Shown: positions 37,236-46,254 of the stretch, piece by piece | Numbering within the stretch: the first letter of the stretch is position 1 | Layout: each line of letters opens with the position of its first letter | Origin: Flavobacterium psychroterrae | GTDB lineage: Bacteria; Bacteroidota; Bacteroidia; Flavobacteriales; Flavobacteriaceae | Assembly: GCF_018380615.1 (NCBI RefSeq) | Contig: NZ_JAGYVZ010000005.1 | Span: forward strand, 62,001-126,000 | Length of the DNA: 64,000 nt | Direction: 5' to 3' | Made by a program: the position numbers and the translations under genes | The notes under the pieces: model-generated | The model's input: the letters and a program-made list of their open reading frames with translations, nothing else | Told to the model about the DNA's origin: nothing | Database searches by the model: none

Positions 37236-38321
37236 ATGAAAAAATTAATTTTACTTACGATACTTTTTACAAGCTTTTTGTCTCAGGCACAAAAAACAGA
37301 AAACATCATCATAATAACCACAGACGGTTTAAGATGGCAGGAAGTTTTTAAAGGAGTTGATTCTGAAATAGCCGACAATAAAAAATTCAATCAGGACGAA
37401 AGAAGTTATATTTATAAAAAATACGGAAGTTCTGATGCTCAAAAATCCCGTGAAAAAATAATGCCTTTTTTATGGTCAGAAATTGCATCAAAAGGTCAGA
37501 TTTATGGCAATCGCGATTTAGGTAATAAAATGGATGTTTCTAATCCTTACATGATTAGTTATCCGGGATATAGCGAAATGATGACCGGAAATGTAGATCG
37601 TGACGTAGATTCAAACAAACACAAAGAAAATCCGAATATCAATGTTTTGGAATTTCTGAACCACCAACCCAATCTAATGGGAAAAGTGAATGCGTTTGGT
37701 GCCTGGGATGCTTTTGACCGAATTTTAAACGAAAAAAGAAGCGGGTTTCCTGTAATTTCGGCTTTTGACAGCATTGGCGGAAATCATCCTACCGAAATTC
37801 AGAAACTATTAAATGAAATGCGCGACAATTCATTTAAACCTTTTCATGAAGATGAATGTCTGGATGTTTTTACTCATTATCAAGCTGTTGACGAGCTAAA
37901 AACAAATAAACCAAAAGTGCTTTATATCGCTTACGGAGAAACAGATGAATGGGCACACGCCGGAAAATACAGATATTATCTTGATGCTGCAAATCAGGTA
38001 GATAAATGGATTAAGGAAATCTGGGATTTTGTACAAAATGATCCGCAATATAAAAACAAAACGACTTTAATAATCACGGTTGATCACGGTCGGGGCGATA
38101 AAAAAAAGAAAGAATGGACGGGTCATGGCTCTGGTATTGAAGACTCATCACAAATTTGGTTCGCTGCAATGGGACCTGAAATTGCACCAAAAGGCGAAAT
38201 AAAAACCGTATCGCAATTGTATCAAAAACAAGTAGCACAAACGATTGCAAAAATAATGGGCTTTACATTTGCAACATCTCATCCAGTTGCAGACGAAATT
38301 CCGGAAGTGTTTAAAAAATAA
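37236..38321 (+). CDS. Exported alkaline-phosphatase-superfamily protein
   Basis: 361 residues. Signal peptide MKKLILLTILFTSFLSQAQ. The metal-binding start is NIIIITTDGLRWQEVF. The nucleophile region reads ISYPGYSEMMTGNVD, where a Ser lies at the place of the Thr/Ser nucleophile of phosphodiesterases/phosphopentomutases. Later metal ligands are YGETDEWAHAGKY and TVDHGRGDKKKKEWTGHGSG. It lacks CxPxR, so it is not an FGE-dependent sulfatase. Substrate unknown; probably periplasmic phosphomonoester or diester hydrolysis. It stands alone between repeat clusters. Confidence 0.83.
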   Translation: MKKLILLTILFTSFLSQAQKTENIIIITTDGLRWQEVFKGVDSEIADNKKFNQDERSYIYKKYGSSDAQKSREKIMPFLWSEIASKGQIYGNRDLGNKMDVSNPYMISYPGYSEMMTGNVDRDVDSNKHKENPNINVLEFLNHQPNLMGKVNAFGAWDAFDRILNEKRSGFPVISAFDSIGGNHPTEIQKLLNEMRDNSFKPFHEDECLDVFTHYQAVDELKTNKPKVLYIAYGETDEWAHAGKYRYYLDAANQVDKWIKEIWDFVQNDPQYKNKTTLIITVDHGRGDKKKKEWTGHGSGIEDSSQIWFAAMGPEIAPKGEIKTVSQLYQKQVAQTIAKIMGFTFATSHPVADEIPEVFKK

Positions 38322-38334
38322 GAGTTTTTTTTTG

Positions 38335-38490
38335 CCACGAATTTCACGAATTTTCACGAATTATTTTTTTTTTAGCCACAGATTAAAATGATTTTCACAG
38401 ATTAAAAATCATTTTAATCCCTTAATCTGTGGCTACACTTTTCTCGCAAAGTTTATGAAAAAAAATTCGTGAAAATTAGTGAAATTCGGA
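38335..38490. repeat. Nested intergenic palindromes
   Basis: Outer arms 38335-38363 and 38465-38490 (ACGAATTTCACGAATTTTCA type) enclose a second palindrome with perfect 14-bp arms TAGCCACAGATTAA (38374-38387 / 38423-38436). The inner unit matches the repeat at 34469-34519, so one repeat appears to be embedded in another. With the GAACCT cluster at 38532-38565 this fills the 302-base gap before the rRNA methyltransferase gene. Confidence 0.7.
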
Positions 38491-38623
38491 GCAACCTTTT
38501 TATCTCATTGTTTAAAGCCTTACAGAAAAAAAACCTCTGAACCTTTGCAACTCTGAACCTCTGCTCCTATTTTAAAAAAAACTCAGTACCTTAGCGCCTC
38601 AGAAACTAAGTCCTTTAAAAAAA

Positions 38624-39412
38624 ATGAAACAAATTACTTCAATCCAAAATCCGTATATAAAATCACTCGTTTTACTGCAGGAAAAAGCAAAAGCCAGAAA
38701 ACAAACCGGAACATTTTTGATTGAAGGTTTACGCGAAATTTCATTAGCCATAAAAGGCGGTTATGAAATTGAAACGGTTTTATTTTTACCGGAATTGGTT
38801 ACTGAAAATCAGATTAATAAACTGGTAAATTCTAAAGTTGAATTTATCGAAATCAATAAAGAAGTTTACCAAAAACTGGCGTATCGCGATACAACCGAAG
38901 GAATTTTGGCTATAGCCAAAACAAAATCGATGTCATTATCTGATTTAAAATTATCAGATAATCCGTTGATTTTAGTTGCCGAAGCGCCTGAAAAACCAGG
39001 AAATATCGGTGCGCTTTTACGTACCGCAGATGCCGCAAATCTTGACGCTGTATTAATCGCCAACCCAAAAAGCGATTTATACAATCCAAATATTGTGCGA
39101 TCAAGCGTTGGCTGTTTGTTTACGAACCAAATCGCAACAGGAACAACGGCAGAAATTATCGCATTTTTACAAGAAAAAAAGATCAGTTTTTACTGCGCCA
39201 CTTTACAAAATTCAACTTCATATCACACTCAGGATTTTACAACTCCAACCGCTTTAGTTGTTGGTACAGAAGCGACGGGACTTACGCAGGATTGGCGCGA
39301 TGCCGCAACCCAGAATATCATAATCCCAATGCAAGGCGAAATCGACAGCATGAATGTTTCGGTTGCCGCAGCAATTTTAATTTTTGAAGCGAAAAGACAA
39401 AGAGGATTTTAG
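38624..39412 (+). CDS. TrmH/SpoU-family RNA 2'-O-methyltransferase
   Basis: 262 residues. An N-terminal substrate-binding domain (RKQTGTFLIEGLREISLAIK, typical of SpoU_sub_bind) precedes the knotted SPOUT catalytic domain: APEKPGNIGALLRTADAANL (motif 1 Arg/Asn), LVVGTEATGLTQDW (motif 2) and PMQGEIDSMNVSVAAAI (motif 3, the deep trefoil knot). It methylates ribose of rRNA or tRNA; the exact nucleotide is not readable from the sequence. It is transcribed with a hairpin just downstream at 39414-39459. Confidence 0.9.
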   Translation: MKQITSIQNPYIKSLVLLQEKAKARKQTGTFLIEGLREISLAIKGGYEIETVLFLPELVTENQINKLVNSKVEFIEINKEVYQKLAYRDTTEGILAIAKTKSMSLSDLKLSDNPLILVAEAPEKPGNIGALLRTADAANLDAVLIANPKSDLYNPNIVRSSVGCLFTNQIATGTTAEIIAFLQEKKISFYCATLQNSTSYHTQDFTTPTALVVGTEATGLTQDWRDAATQNIIIPMQGEIDSMNVSVAAAILIFEAKRQRGF

Positions 39413-39413
39413 A

Positions 39414-39500
39414 TTTTAGATTTAAAATTAAATTCTTCGAATTAATTTTCAATCTAAAAAAGTCTTTTCGCATGTCAGACTGAGCGGAGTTGAAGTCATT
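39414..39500. repeat. Hairpin and repeat remnant after the RNA methyltransferase gene
   Basis: 39414-39434 and 39440-39459 form an A/T-rich stem around CTTCG. It is followed at about 39470-39497 by GTCAGACTGAGCGGAGTTGA, the same wording as the fragment near 9885-9915 in reverse complement. It may work as a terminator, but the U tract is weak. Confidence 0.5.
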
Positions 39501-39635
39501 TTTTCAAATAAAGCTATCTAAAATTTAAACTTTTATGCACTTCAAAATTCTGAAATCTAAACTCTAAAATCAACAATGGATTCCCTTGCATATCTTCAAA
39601 CTTATTCTTATTTTTAGTACTTGAACCATGCCGTT

Positions 39636-41858
39636 ATGATAGAGATAGATATTGAAAAAGAAAATAAAGCAATTGCCCAAGAGTATAAAGAATTACTTCG
39701 AATCAGTTATCAGACTTTAAGTCCAACCGACAAAAAATTAATCCGAAAAGCTTTTGACGTTGCCGTTGATGCTCATAAAGAACAACGACGCAAATCTGGC
39801 GAAGCGTATATCTTTCATCCTATTGCAGTTGCGAAAATTGTAGCTTCTGAAATTGGTTTGGGAGCGACCTCTATTGCGGCGGCTTTACTGCACGATGTTG
39901 TTGAAGATACGCCAATAACTGTTGAAGATATTGAGCGATTATTCAACCCGAAAGTGGCGCAATTAGTTGAGGGTTTAACCAAGATTTCACTGGTTCAAAA
40001 GGATCTTAATGCTTCGATGCAAGCAGAGAATTTCAGAAAAATGATCCTGACACTGAACGATGATGTTCGTGTTATTTTGATTAAGCTCGCGGATCGTTTG
40101 CATAATATGCAGACTATGGATTCGATGGCGGAATATAAACAGACAAAAATTGCCTCAGAAACGCTTTATATTTATGCTCCTCTCGCCCACCGTTTAGGAC
40201 TTTATAATATTAAAACTAAACTGGAAGATTTAGGTTTAAAATATACTGAACCGGCTGTTTACAATGATATTGTAAGCAAAATACGCGAGACAAAAGAAGA
40301 ACAAGATGCTTATATAAAAGATATATCTGATGTATTGAAGAAATCTCTGGATAATGAAGCAATCGATTATATCATAAAAGGACGACCGAAATCTATTTAT
40401 TCGATTCGTCGAAAAATGCGCGCTCAAAATGTGAGTTTTGACGAAGTTTATGACAAATTCGCCTTAAGAATTGTCTACAAATCAGATCCGCACGATGAAA
40501 AATTCGTTGCCTGGAAAATATATTCTATCGTAACAGATCATTACAGACCAAGCCCAAGCCGTTTACGTGACTGGATTTCATCTCCAAAATCAACCGGTTA
40601 CGAAGCTTTGCACATTACCGTTATGGGACCAAAAGGCCGTTGGGTTGAAGTGCAGGTTCGAAGCGAGCGTATGGATGAAATTGCCGAAAAAGGTTACGCA
40701 GCACATTACAAATACAAAAATGGCGCTACTGAAGAAAGCGGTTTAGATGTCTGGTTGAATTTACTTCGTGAAGCATTAGAAAATCAGGAAACCAATGCGG
40801 TTGATTTTGTTGAAGATTTCAAAATGAATTTATATTCTAAGGAAATCTTCGTATTTACGCCAAAAGGAGAAATTAAATCATTGCCAAAAGGCGCTACTTC
40901 GCTTGATTTTGCCTTTAGTATTCACTCAGAAATTGGAATTAAAACCAGAGGAACTCGTGTAAACGGGCGTTTGGTTCCGCTAAATCATGAACTAAAAAGT
41001 GGCGATCAGGTCGAAGTTATTACATCGGCAAATCAAAAACCAACCATAAACTGGTTAGAATATGTAACGACTTCCAGAGCGAAAAATAAAATTAAAAACG
41101 TTCTGAACGAAAACACTAAAAAAATTGCCGAAGAAGGAAAAGAATTGCTGACCCGAAAACTGAAGCATTTAAAAATAACAATCAACGAACAGGTTATCAA
41201 TGAATTGGTAAATTTTTTCAAACTAAAAACCAGTTTAGATTTATTTTACAGAGTTGGACTTGGAGCAATTGAAAATCAGCAATTAAAAGATTACGCTGCA
41301 CAAAAAAGCAACAGTTTTATCAATTTCTTTAAAAATAAAATTAAACGAAATAAGGAACCAACTGCTGCCGAAGATATTCATAAACCTGTGATGAGCAGCA
41401 ATTATGATATGTTGGTTTTTGGGACAGAACATGATAAACTCGATTATAAACTTTCGCCTTGTTGTAACCCAATTCCCGGCGATGATGTTTTTGGTTTTGT
41501 AACAATAAATGAAGGAATAAAAGTTCATAAAAAAGATTGTCCAAACGCAATTGGGATGCAGTCAAACTATGCGTATCGTATCATGAGCGCAAAATGGATT
41601 GATTCTTCTCAAGAAGAATTTAAAGCGATTATCAATATTACCGGAATGGACGTTTTAGGACTTACAAATCAATTGACAAGGGTAATTTCGAACAATATGA
41701 GCGTGAATATTCAGAGTATTTCTTTGAGTACCGATGCAGGTATTTTTCATGGTCAGATTGCAGTAATTGTTCAAAACAATACCATTTTGAAGAAAATGAT
41801 TAATGCCATTAAAAAAATTGACGGTGTTGATAAAGTTTCCAGAGAATACAGAACCTAA
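39636..41858 (+). CDS. Bifunctional (p)ppGpp synthetase/hydrolase, Rel/SpoT family
   Basis: 740 residues from ATG 39636. A TTG five codons upstream is also in frame but weak. N-terminal hydrolase: AYIFHPIAVAKIVASEIGLG, LLHDVVEDTPIT (HD motif) and IKLADRLHNMQTM. Synthetase: GRPKSIYSIRRKM, YDKFALRIVY, STGYEALHITVMGPKGRWVE and EVQVRSERMDEIAEKGYAAH. TGS domain: EIFVFTPKGEIKSLPKGATS. The C-terminal ACT domain starts near FKAIINITGMDVLGLTNQLT. Single long Rel proteins in Bacteroidota both make and degrade the alarmone. The stop is 47 bases before an uncharacterised gene, so co-transcription is possible. Confidence 0.95.
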   Translation: MIEIDIEKENKAIAQEYKELLRISYQTLSPTDKKLIRKAFDVAVDAHKEQRRKSGEAYIFHPIAVAKIVASEIGLGATSIAAALLHDVVEDTPITVEDIERLFNPKVAQLVEGLTKISLVQKDLNASMQAENFRKMILTLNDDVRVILIKLADRLHNMQTMDSMAEYKQTKIASETLYIYAPLAHRLGLYNIKTKLEDLGLKYTEPAVYNDIVSKIRETKEEQDAYIKDISDVLKKSLDNEAIDYIIKGRPKSIYSIRRKMRAQNVSFDEVYDKFALRIVYKSDPHDEKFVAWKIYSIVTDHYRPSPSRLRDWISSPKSTGYEALHITVMGPKGRWVEVQVRSERMDEIAEKGYAAHYKYKNGATEESGLDVWLNLLREALENQETNAVDFVEDFKMNLYSKEIFVFTPKGEIKSLPKGATSLDFAFSIHSEIGIKTRGTRVNGRLVPLNHELKSGDQVEVITSANQKPTINWLEYVTTSRAKNKIKNVLNENTKKIAEEGKELLTRKLKHLKITINEQVINELVNFFKLKTSLDLFYRVGLGAIENQQLKDYAAQKSNSFINFFKNKIKRNKEPTAAEDIHKPVMSSNYDMLVFGTEHDKLDYKLSPCCNPIPGDDVFGFVTINEGIKVHKKDCPNAIGMQSNYAYRIMSAKWIDSSQEEFKAIINITGMDVLGLTNQLTRVISNNMSVNIQSISLSTDAGIFHGQIAVIVQNNTILKKMINAIKKIDGVDKVSREYRT

Positions 41859-41905
41859 ATCATTATAATTTTTCCTTTTAACGGAAATACAACTAGTTTT
41901 TAATT

Positions 41906-42448
41906 ATGAATAATAATGATTTAGAAATTCCAATAGTTCATTTTGACGAAAATGGAGAACTTTTAATTAGTGCTTCTGAATCTTCTTCAAAAGATGATTT
42001 TGATTTTTTTCAGGGCAAATCTAATATTCAGAACAAAAAATTAAAAAAGAGGTTTGCAAAATGTACAGAATGGATCGAATTTGCTTCGACTCAGGAAATG
42101 TACAAGATTTTAAACGGAATTGGGAATATCGATAATTTTCTTGCCACATTTGACGGCGAACCTTTTGAAGGTATGACGGTTAGATTATTTAATCCCAGCA
42201 CAAAATTGTGGAGCATTTATTGGTCAGATTCGAATACAGGAGTTTTAGATAAACCCGTAATTGGTTCTTTTGAAAATAAGATTGGACATTTTTTTTCTAA
42301 AGATATTTTTGAAGGTCAAGATGTTTTACAAGTATTTCGCTGGGATGCGAGAGCGGAAAATAACCCCGTTTGGAGTCAGGCAATGTCTAATGACAAAGGA
42401 AAAACCTGGGAATGGAATTGGTACATGTATATGACAAAAACTCAATAA
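41906..42448 (+). CDS. Conserved protein of unknown function
   Basis: 180 residues, soluble, no signal peptide. An acidic N-terminal third (PIVHFDENGELLISASESSS) precedes a compact domain rich in Trp: FDGEPFEGMTVRLFNPSTKL, WSIYWSDSNTGVLDKPVIGS, FRWDARAENNPVWSQAMSND and GKTWEWNWYMYM. The pattern (…W.iYW.d…G….P..G.F…W.Q.fS.D.GktWE.Nw) recalls sequences seen as conserved hypothetical proteins in other bacteria, but I do not recognise a named family. It lies between the Rel gene and the Fur-family gene. Confidence 0.75.
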   Translation: MNNNDLEIPIVHFDENGELLISASESSSKDDFDFFQGKSNIQNKKLKKRFAKCTEWIEFASTQEMYKILNGIGNIDNFLATFDGEPFEGMTVRLFNPSTKLWSIYWSDSNTGVLDKPVIGSFENKIGHFFSKDIFEGQDVLQVFRWDARAENNPVWSQAMSNDKGKTWEWNWYMYMTKTQ

Positions 42449-42618
42449 GGGTTTGTTAGTTTTATCCTAAATAAAAATAATTATGTTAATTAAGTTCTTA
42501 TGAATTTTCTGAATTTTAATGTGATAAAAGCCTGTATATAATACGTTATTACGAATCAAATACAGTCTTGAACGTTAAACTTTAAACCCGAAACTTTTAT
42601 TCATTAAAAATAAAAATT

Positions 42619-42626
42619 TATCTTTG
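42619..42626 (+). promoter_or_regulatory. -7 box very close to the Fur-family start
   Basis: TATCTTTG matches TAnnTTTG and ends 6 bases before the ATG at 42633. If used, the transcript would start at or next to the initiation codon (leaderless). Confidence 0.4.
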
Positions 42627-42632
42627 CCGGAT

Positions 42633-43091
42633 ATGACACTCATTTCAACTGACAACACTAGGAATCAAGAAATTGTAAAAAATGTTTTTACAATGTATCT
42701 TGAGCAAAAAGGGCATCGCAAAACTCCTGAGCGTTATGCTATACTTCAGGAAATTTACGATAGCGAAGAGCATTTTGATATTGAAAATTTATATATCAAG
42801 ATGAAAAACAAAAACTACCGTGTGAGTAGAGCTACTTTATACAACACGATCGAGTTATTGTTAGACTGCGCTTTGGTTAGAAAACATCAATTTGGGCAAA
42901 ATCAGGCTTACTACGAAAAATCATATTTTGATAAACAGCATGATCACATTATCATGACTGATTCTGGTGAGGTTATCGAATTTTGCGATCCAAGAATTCA
43001 AACCATCAAAAAAACTATCGAAGAAATATTTGATATCGAAATAACGAATCATTCATTGTATTTCTACGGAAACAAAAAGCAAAAAATATAA
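42633..43091 (+). CDS. Fur-family transcriptional regulator
   Basis: 152 residues from ATG 42633 (a TTG at 42624 lies inside a -7 box and is unlikely). The winged helix is visible as [20 protein letters not shown] and [20 protein letters not shown]. The C-terminal half has the metal-site histidines in [20 protein letters not shown] and the dimerisation part [19 protein letters not shown]. Paired CxxC zinc motifs are absent. Whether it answers to Fe, Zn, Mn or peroxide cannot be decided. It is followed by purA after 96 bases. Confidence 0.92.
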   Translation: MTLISTDNTRNQEIVKNVFTMYLEQKGHRKTPERYAILQEIYDSEEHFDIENLYIKMKNKNYRVSRATLYNTIELLLDCALVRKHQFGQNQAYYEKSYFDKQHDHIIMTDSGEVIEFCDPRIQTIKKTIEEIFDIEITNHSLYFYGNKKQKI

Positions 43092-43187
43092 TCCCGAAAA
43101 GGCATTATTTTACAAAATAAAAAAAAAAAAATTAACTACATTAATCAGTAGGGCAACTCAAATTGCCTAAACGCAAATTAAAACAGA

Positions 43188-44459
43188 ATGACCGTAGATT
43201 TATTACTAGGATTACAATGGGGAGATGAAGGTAAAGGGAAAATTGTTGACGTTCTTACCTCTAATTATGACATTATTGCACGTTTTCAAGGTGGACCAAA
43301 TGCAGGACATACATTAGAATTTGACGGAATTAAACATGTATTAAGAACCATTCCTTCTGGAATTTTTCATAAAAATTCAATAAACATCATCGGTAATGGT
43401 GTTGTAATAGATCCGGTAGTTTTTCAAAAAGAAATTGAAGGTTTAGCCAAGTTTAATCTTGACATCAAAAATAAACTTATCATTTCAAGAAAAGCGCATT
43501 TAATTTTACCAACGCACCGTTTATTAGATGCAGCATCTGAAGCATCTAAAGGAAAAGCGAAAATTGGTTCTACTCTTAAAGGAATTGGACCAACTTATAT
43601 GGACAAAACCGGTAGAAACGGTTTACGTGTTGGAGATATTGAACTAGAAGACTTTAAAGAACGCTACAGAGCTTTGGCAGACAAACATGAAGCAATGATT
43701 GCTTTTTACGATGTCGCAATTCAATACAACTTAGCAGAACTTGAAAAAGAGTTTTTTGAAGCTATCGAAGAATTAAAAAAATTAGATTTTATTGATAGTG
43801 AAGAATATATCTACCAAGCTCAAAAAGCAGGTAAATCTATTTTATGCGAAGGCGCACAAGGTTCTTTATTAGATGTTGATTTCGGAACTTATCCTTTCGT
43901 AACTTCATCAAATACTACTGCTGCCGGAGCTTGTACTGGTTTAGGAATTGCTCCTAACAAAATCAAAGAAGTTTACGGAATTTTTAAAGCTTATGTTACA
44001 CGTGTTGGTAGCGGACCATTCCCTACTGAACTTTTTGACGAAGTTGGTGCAACTATGGCAAGAGTTGGAAACGAATTTGGATCTGTTACAGGAAGACAAA
44101 GACGTTGCGGTTGGTTAGACCTTGTAGCGTTAAAATATGCTGTTCAGGTAAACGGAGTAACGCAGTTAATGATGATGAAAGGCGATGTTCTTTCAGGATT
44201 CGAAACTTTGAAAGTTTGTACTGAATACAATTATAAAGGACAAAACATTTCTCACTTTCCTTATAACATCGAGCCGGAAAACGTAACTCCTGTTTATAAA
44301 GAATTTAAAGGATGGAAAGCTGACTTAACTGGATTGACAACTTACGATCAATTACCTATCGAGCTAAAAGAATATATTGAGTTTATTGAAGCAGAAGTTG
44401 GAGTGCCAATTAAGATTGTATCTGTTGGCCCGGACAGAAAGCAAACAATAACAAAATAA
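43188..44459 (+). CDS. purA: Adenylosuccinate synthase
   Basis: First committed step from IMP to AMP: joins IMP and aspartate with GTP hydrolysis. 423 residues, normal length. GTP-binding start GLQWGDEGKGKIVDVL (Asp13-equivalent), GGPNAGHTLEF with the catalytic His, GSTLKGIGPTYMDKTGRNGL, SILCEGAQGSLLDVDFGTYP, GSVTGRQRRCGWLDLVALKY and the end IVSVGPDRKQTI. A terminator follows at 44471-44496, so nudK is probably separately transcribed or read through. Confidence 0.98.
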   Translation: MTVDLLLGLQWGDEGKGKIVDVLTSNYDIIARFQGGPNAGHTLEFDGIKHVLRTIPSGIFHKNSINIIGNGVVIDPVVFQKEIEGLAKFNLDIKNKLIISRKAHLILPTHRLLDAASEASKGKAKIGSTLKGIGPTYMDKTGRNGLRVGDIELEDFKERYRALADKHEAMIAFYDVAIQYNLAELEKEFFEAIEELKKLDFIDSEEYIYQAQKAGKSILCEGAQGSLLDVDFGTYPFVTSSNTTAAGACTGLGIAPNKIKEVYGIFKAYVTRVGSGPFPTELFDEVGATMARVGNEFGSVTGRQRRCGWLDLVALKYAVQVNGVTQLMMMKGDVLSGFETLKVCTEYNYKGQNISHFPYNIEPENVTPVYKEFKGWKADLTGLTTYDQLPIELKEYIEFIEAEVGVPIKIVSVGPDRKQTITK

Positions 44460-44470
44460 TACATCTAAAC

Positions 44471-44496
44471 GCTCTGATAACCAGAGCTTTTTTTTA
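44471..44496 (+). terminator. Rho-independent terminator of purA
   Basis: GCTCTG-ATAAC-CAGAGC followed by eight T. 11 bases after the purA stop. Confidence 0.88.
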
Positions 44497-44514
44497 TACA
44501 AAACATTTCTAATT

Positions 44515-45096
44515 ATGAAAAATCCAGAAATTAAAGTTACTGATACAAAGTTATTATCAGACAACTGGTACATATTAAACAAAGTAACTTTTGATTATCA
44601 AAAGAAAGATGGTAAAGTAGAAACTCATATTCGCGAAGTTTATGATCGCGGAAACGGAGCTGCTATATTATTATACAACACTTCTAAAAAAACAGTCGTT
44701 TTAACAAGACAATTTAGATTGCCAACTTATCTTAACGGAAATAAAACCGGAATGATGATCGAGGTTTGTGCAGGACTTTTAGATCAGGACAATGCAGAAC
44801 AAGCTGTAATTCGCGAAACGGAAGAAGAAACTGGTTACAGATTAAAAAAAGTGGAGAAAGTGATTGAAACTTATATGTCTCCAGGATCTGTTACAGAGAT
44901 TTTATATCTTTTTGTTGGGGAATATGACGAAACCATGAAAGTAAATGAGGGCGGTGGATTAGATGCTGAACAGGAAAATATTGAAGTTCTCGAATATACT
45001 TTTGATGAGGCTTATGCGATGATCGAATCCGGTGAGATCACAGATGCTAAAACGATTATGTTATTGCAGCATGCAAAAATAAAAAACCTGATTTAG
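44515..45096 (+). CDS. nudK: Nudix hydrolase, GDP-mannose pyrophosphatase NudK-like
   Basis: 193 residues. The Nudix region spans residues ~87-108 (GLLDQDNAEQAVIRETEEET), with AILLYNTSKKTVVLTRQFRL before it and ETYMSPGSVTEILYLFVGEY after it; the MSPGSVTE pattern is typical of NudK and ADP-ribose pyrophosphatases. It cleaves GDP-mannose or a related nucleotide sugar to limit its level. NudK is favoured over ADPRase by the LLDQDxAE stretch, but the assignment is moderately sure. Short gap (18 bases) from the purA terminator; its own promoter was not identified. Confidence 0.82.
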   Translation: MKNPEIKVTDTKLLSDNWYILNKVTFDYQKKDGKVETHIREVYDRGNGAAILLYNTSKKTVVLTRQFRLPTYLNGNKTGMMIEVCAGLLDQDNAEQAVIRETEEETGYRLKKVEKVIETYMSPGSVTEILYLFVGEYDETMKVNEGGGLDAEQENIEVLEYTFDEAYAMIESGEITDAKTIMLLQHAKIKNLI

Positions 45097-45299
45097 CAAA
45101 ATAAAAATGTGAATATGATGTTTGGTTGAGGTACAATTCCAATAATGAATTGGACTGAATCTTATAAAAATAAGGATAGACAGTTTGGATATGTTTTATT
45201 TCAAATGAAGTAAATGAAAATCAAACAAACTAATCAAGAAATTGTGTAAGCAATTTTCGTGATGATTAAAATAACTTTACAGTAATAAAAAACCAGTTT

Positions 45300-46187
45300 A
45301 TGAAAAAGTTATACTACACATCAAATATCATTCTAGTATTAGTCTTAGTTTTATTAGGTTCATGTAAAAAAAATGAATCAACTGAAACTAAAGAAAAAGC
45401 AAAACCAAAAAAAACAATTGAACATACAAAGCCAAAATCGGTTTCATACCATTTTGAAAAAACGAAAGAATGGCTAAAAGCAAACGAATCTGACAGTGCA
45501 AAACTTCATATTGCCTATGCACTAAACAGAACTGATAAAGCGAATTTTGCAAAAATGGATTCTGTAGTAATTCCTGCAGATTTTACCGGAGATTTAGTTT
45601 ATTATCTTCCGTTTCCTTTACATGTAGCCGCTTTAGAAGAAGTTTCGAAAGTGATCATTTTCTCTTATCCCGCTCAGGCATTTGCTGCTTATGAAAATGG
45701 AGAATTAGTTTATACCGGTCCTACAAACATGGGAAGAAAAAAAGATCCTACTCCAACCGGATTATTTTTTACCAATTGGAAAGCGGAGAAAACCACAAGT
45801 ACTTTCAACGACGAATGGGACTTAAAATGGAATTTTAATATCGAAAATAAATTAGGCGTTGGTTTTCACGAATATGAATTACCTGGTTATCCTGCTTCAC
45901 ATTCATGTTTAAGATTACAGGAAAACGACGCAAAATATCTTTATAAATTTGCCGATGAATGGATTCTTAAAGACAAGGAAAATGTAAAAGTAAAAGGAAC
46001 TCCGGTTATTGTTTTTGGAAGTTATCCTTTTGGTGAAGCAAAACCTTGGTTAGCTTTAGTTAAAGACCCTAAAGCGTTAGATATTTCAGAAGACGAAATA
46101 GAAACCCAAGCCAAACCTTTTATACAACAAATTCTAGACAATCAAAAAGTTAGGGAAGCAGAACAAACTACTACTGCGACTCCATAA
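45300..46187 (+). CDS. L,D-transpeptidase (YkuD family) lipoprotein
   Basis: 295 residues. Lipobox LLGSC at residues 18-22 follows a hydrophobic stretch, so it is a lipoprotein of the inner or outer membrane. Catalytic domain: VIIFSYPAQAFAAYENGELV (YkuD-like start), TGLFFTNWKAEK, and the active-site GFHEYELPGYPASHSCLRL with the His and nucleophilic Cys of the HX(14-17)[ST]HxChN motif. It cross-links or edits peptidoglycan or attaches proteins to it. The extension after VKGTPVIVFG is rich in Lys/Gln. It is followed by a strong terminator. Confidence 0.88.
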   Translation: MKKLYYTSNIILVLVLVLLGSCKKNESTETKEKAKPKKTIEHTKPKSVSYHFEKTKEWLKANESDSAKLHIAYALNRTDKANFAKMDSVVIPADFTGDLVYYLPFPLHVAALEEVSKVIIFSYPAQAFAAYENGELVYTGPTNMGRKKDPTPTGLFFTNWKAEKTTSTFNDEWDLKWNFNIENKLGVGFHEYELPGYPASHSCLRLQENDAKYLYKFADEWILKDKENVKVKGTPVIVFGSYPFGEAKPWLALVKDPKALDISEDEIETQAKPFIQQILDNQKVREAEQTTTATP

Positions 46188-46204
46188 ACATATATATTTT
46201 TATC

Positions 46205-46254
46205 TAAAAAAGCTGCTATTACATTTTTGACGAATTGTATTAGCAGCTTTTTTA
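46205..46254 (+). terminator. Strong bidirectional terminator
   Basis: Arms AAAAAAGCTGCTATTACA and TGTATTAGCAGCTTTTTT (17 of 18 paired) with a 14-base loop. Just past the L,D-transpeptidase stop. Confidence 0.85.

Noticed and set aside
37236-38321. Sulfatase substrate for the FGE homologue
   Set aside because: The protein belongs to the alkaline phosphatase superfamily but lacks C/S-x-P-x-R; the nucleophile region is ISYPGYSEM.
39621-39635. TTG start of the Rel/SpoT gene
   Set aside because: ATG at 39636 gives the conserved start (MIEIDIEKENKAIAQEYKEL) without the odd NHAV leader.
45144-45212. 22-codon open frame MNWTESYKNK...
   Set aside because: Too short and unsupported; could be a gene remnant but nothing confirms it.
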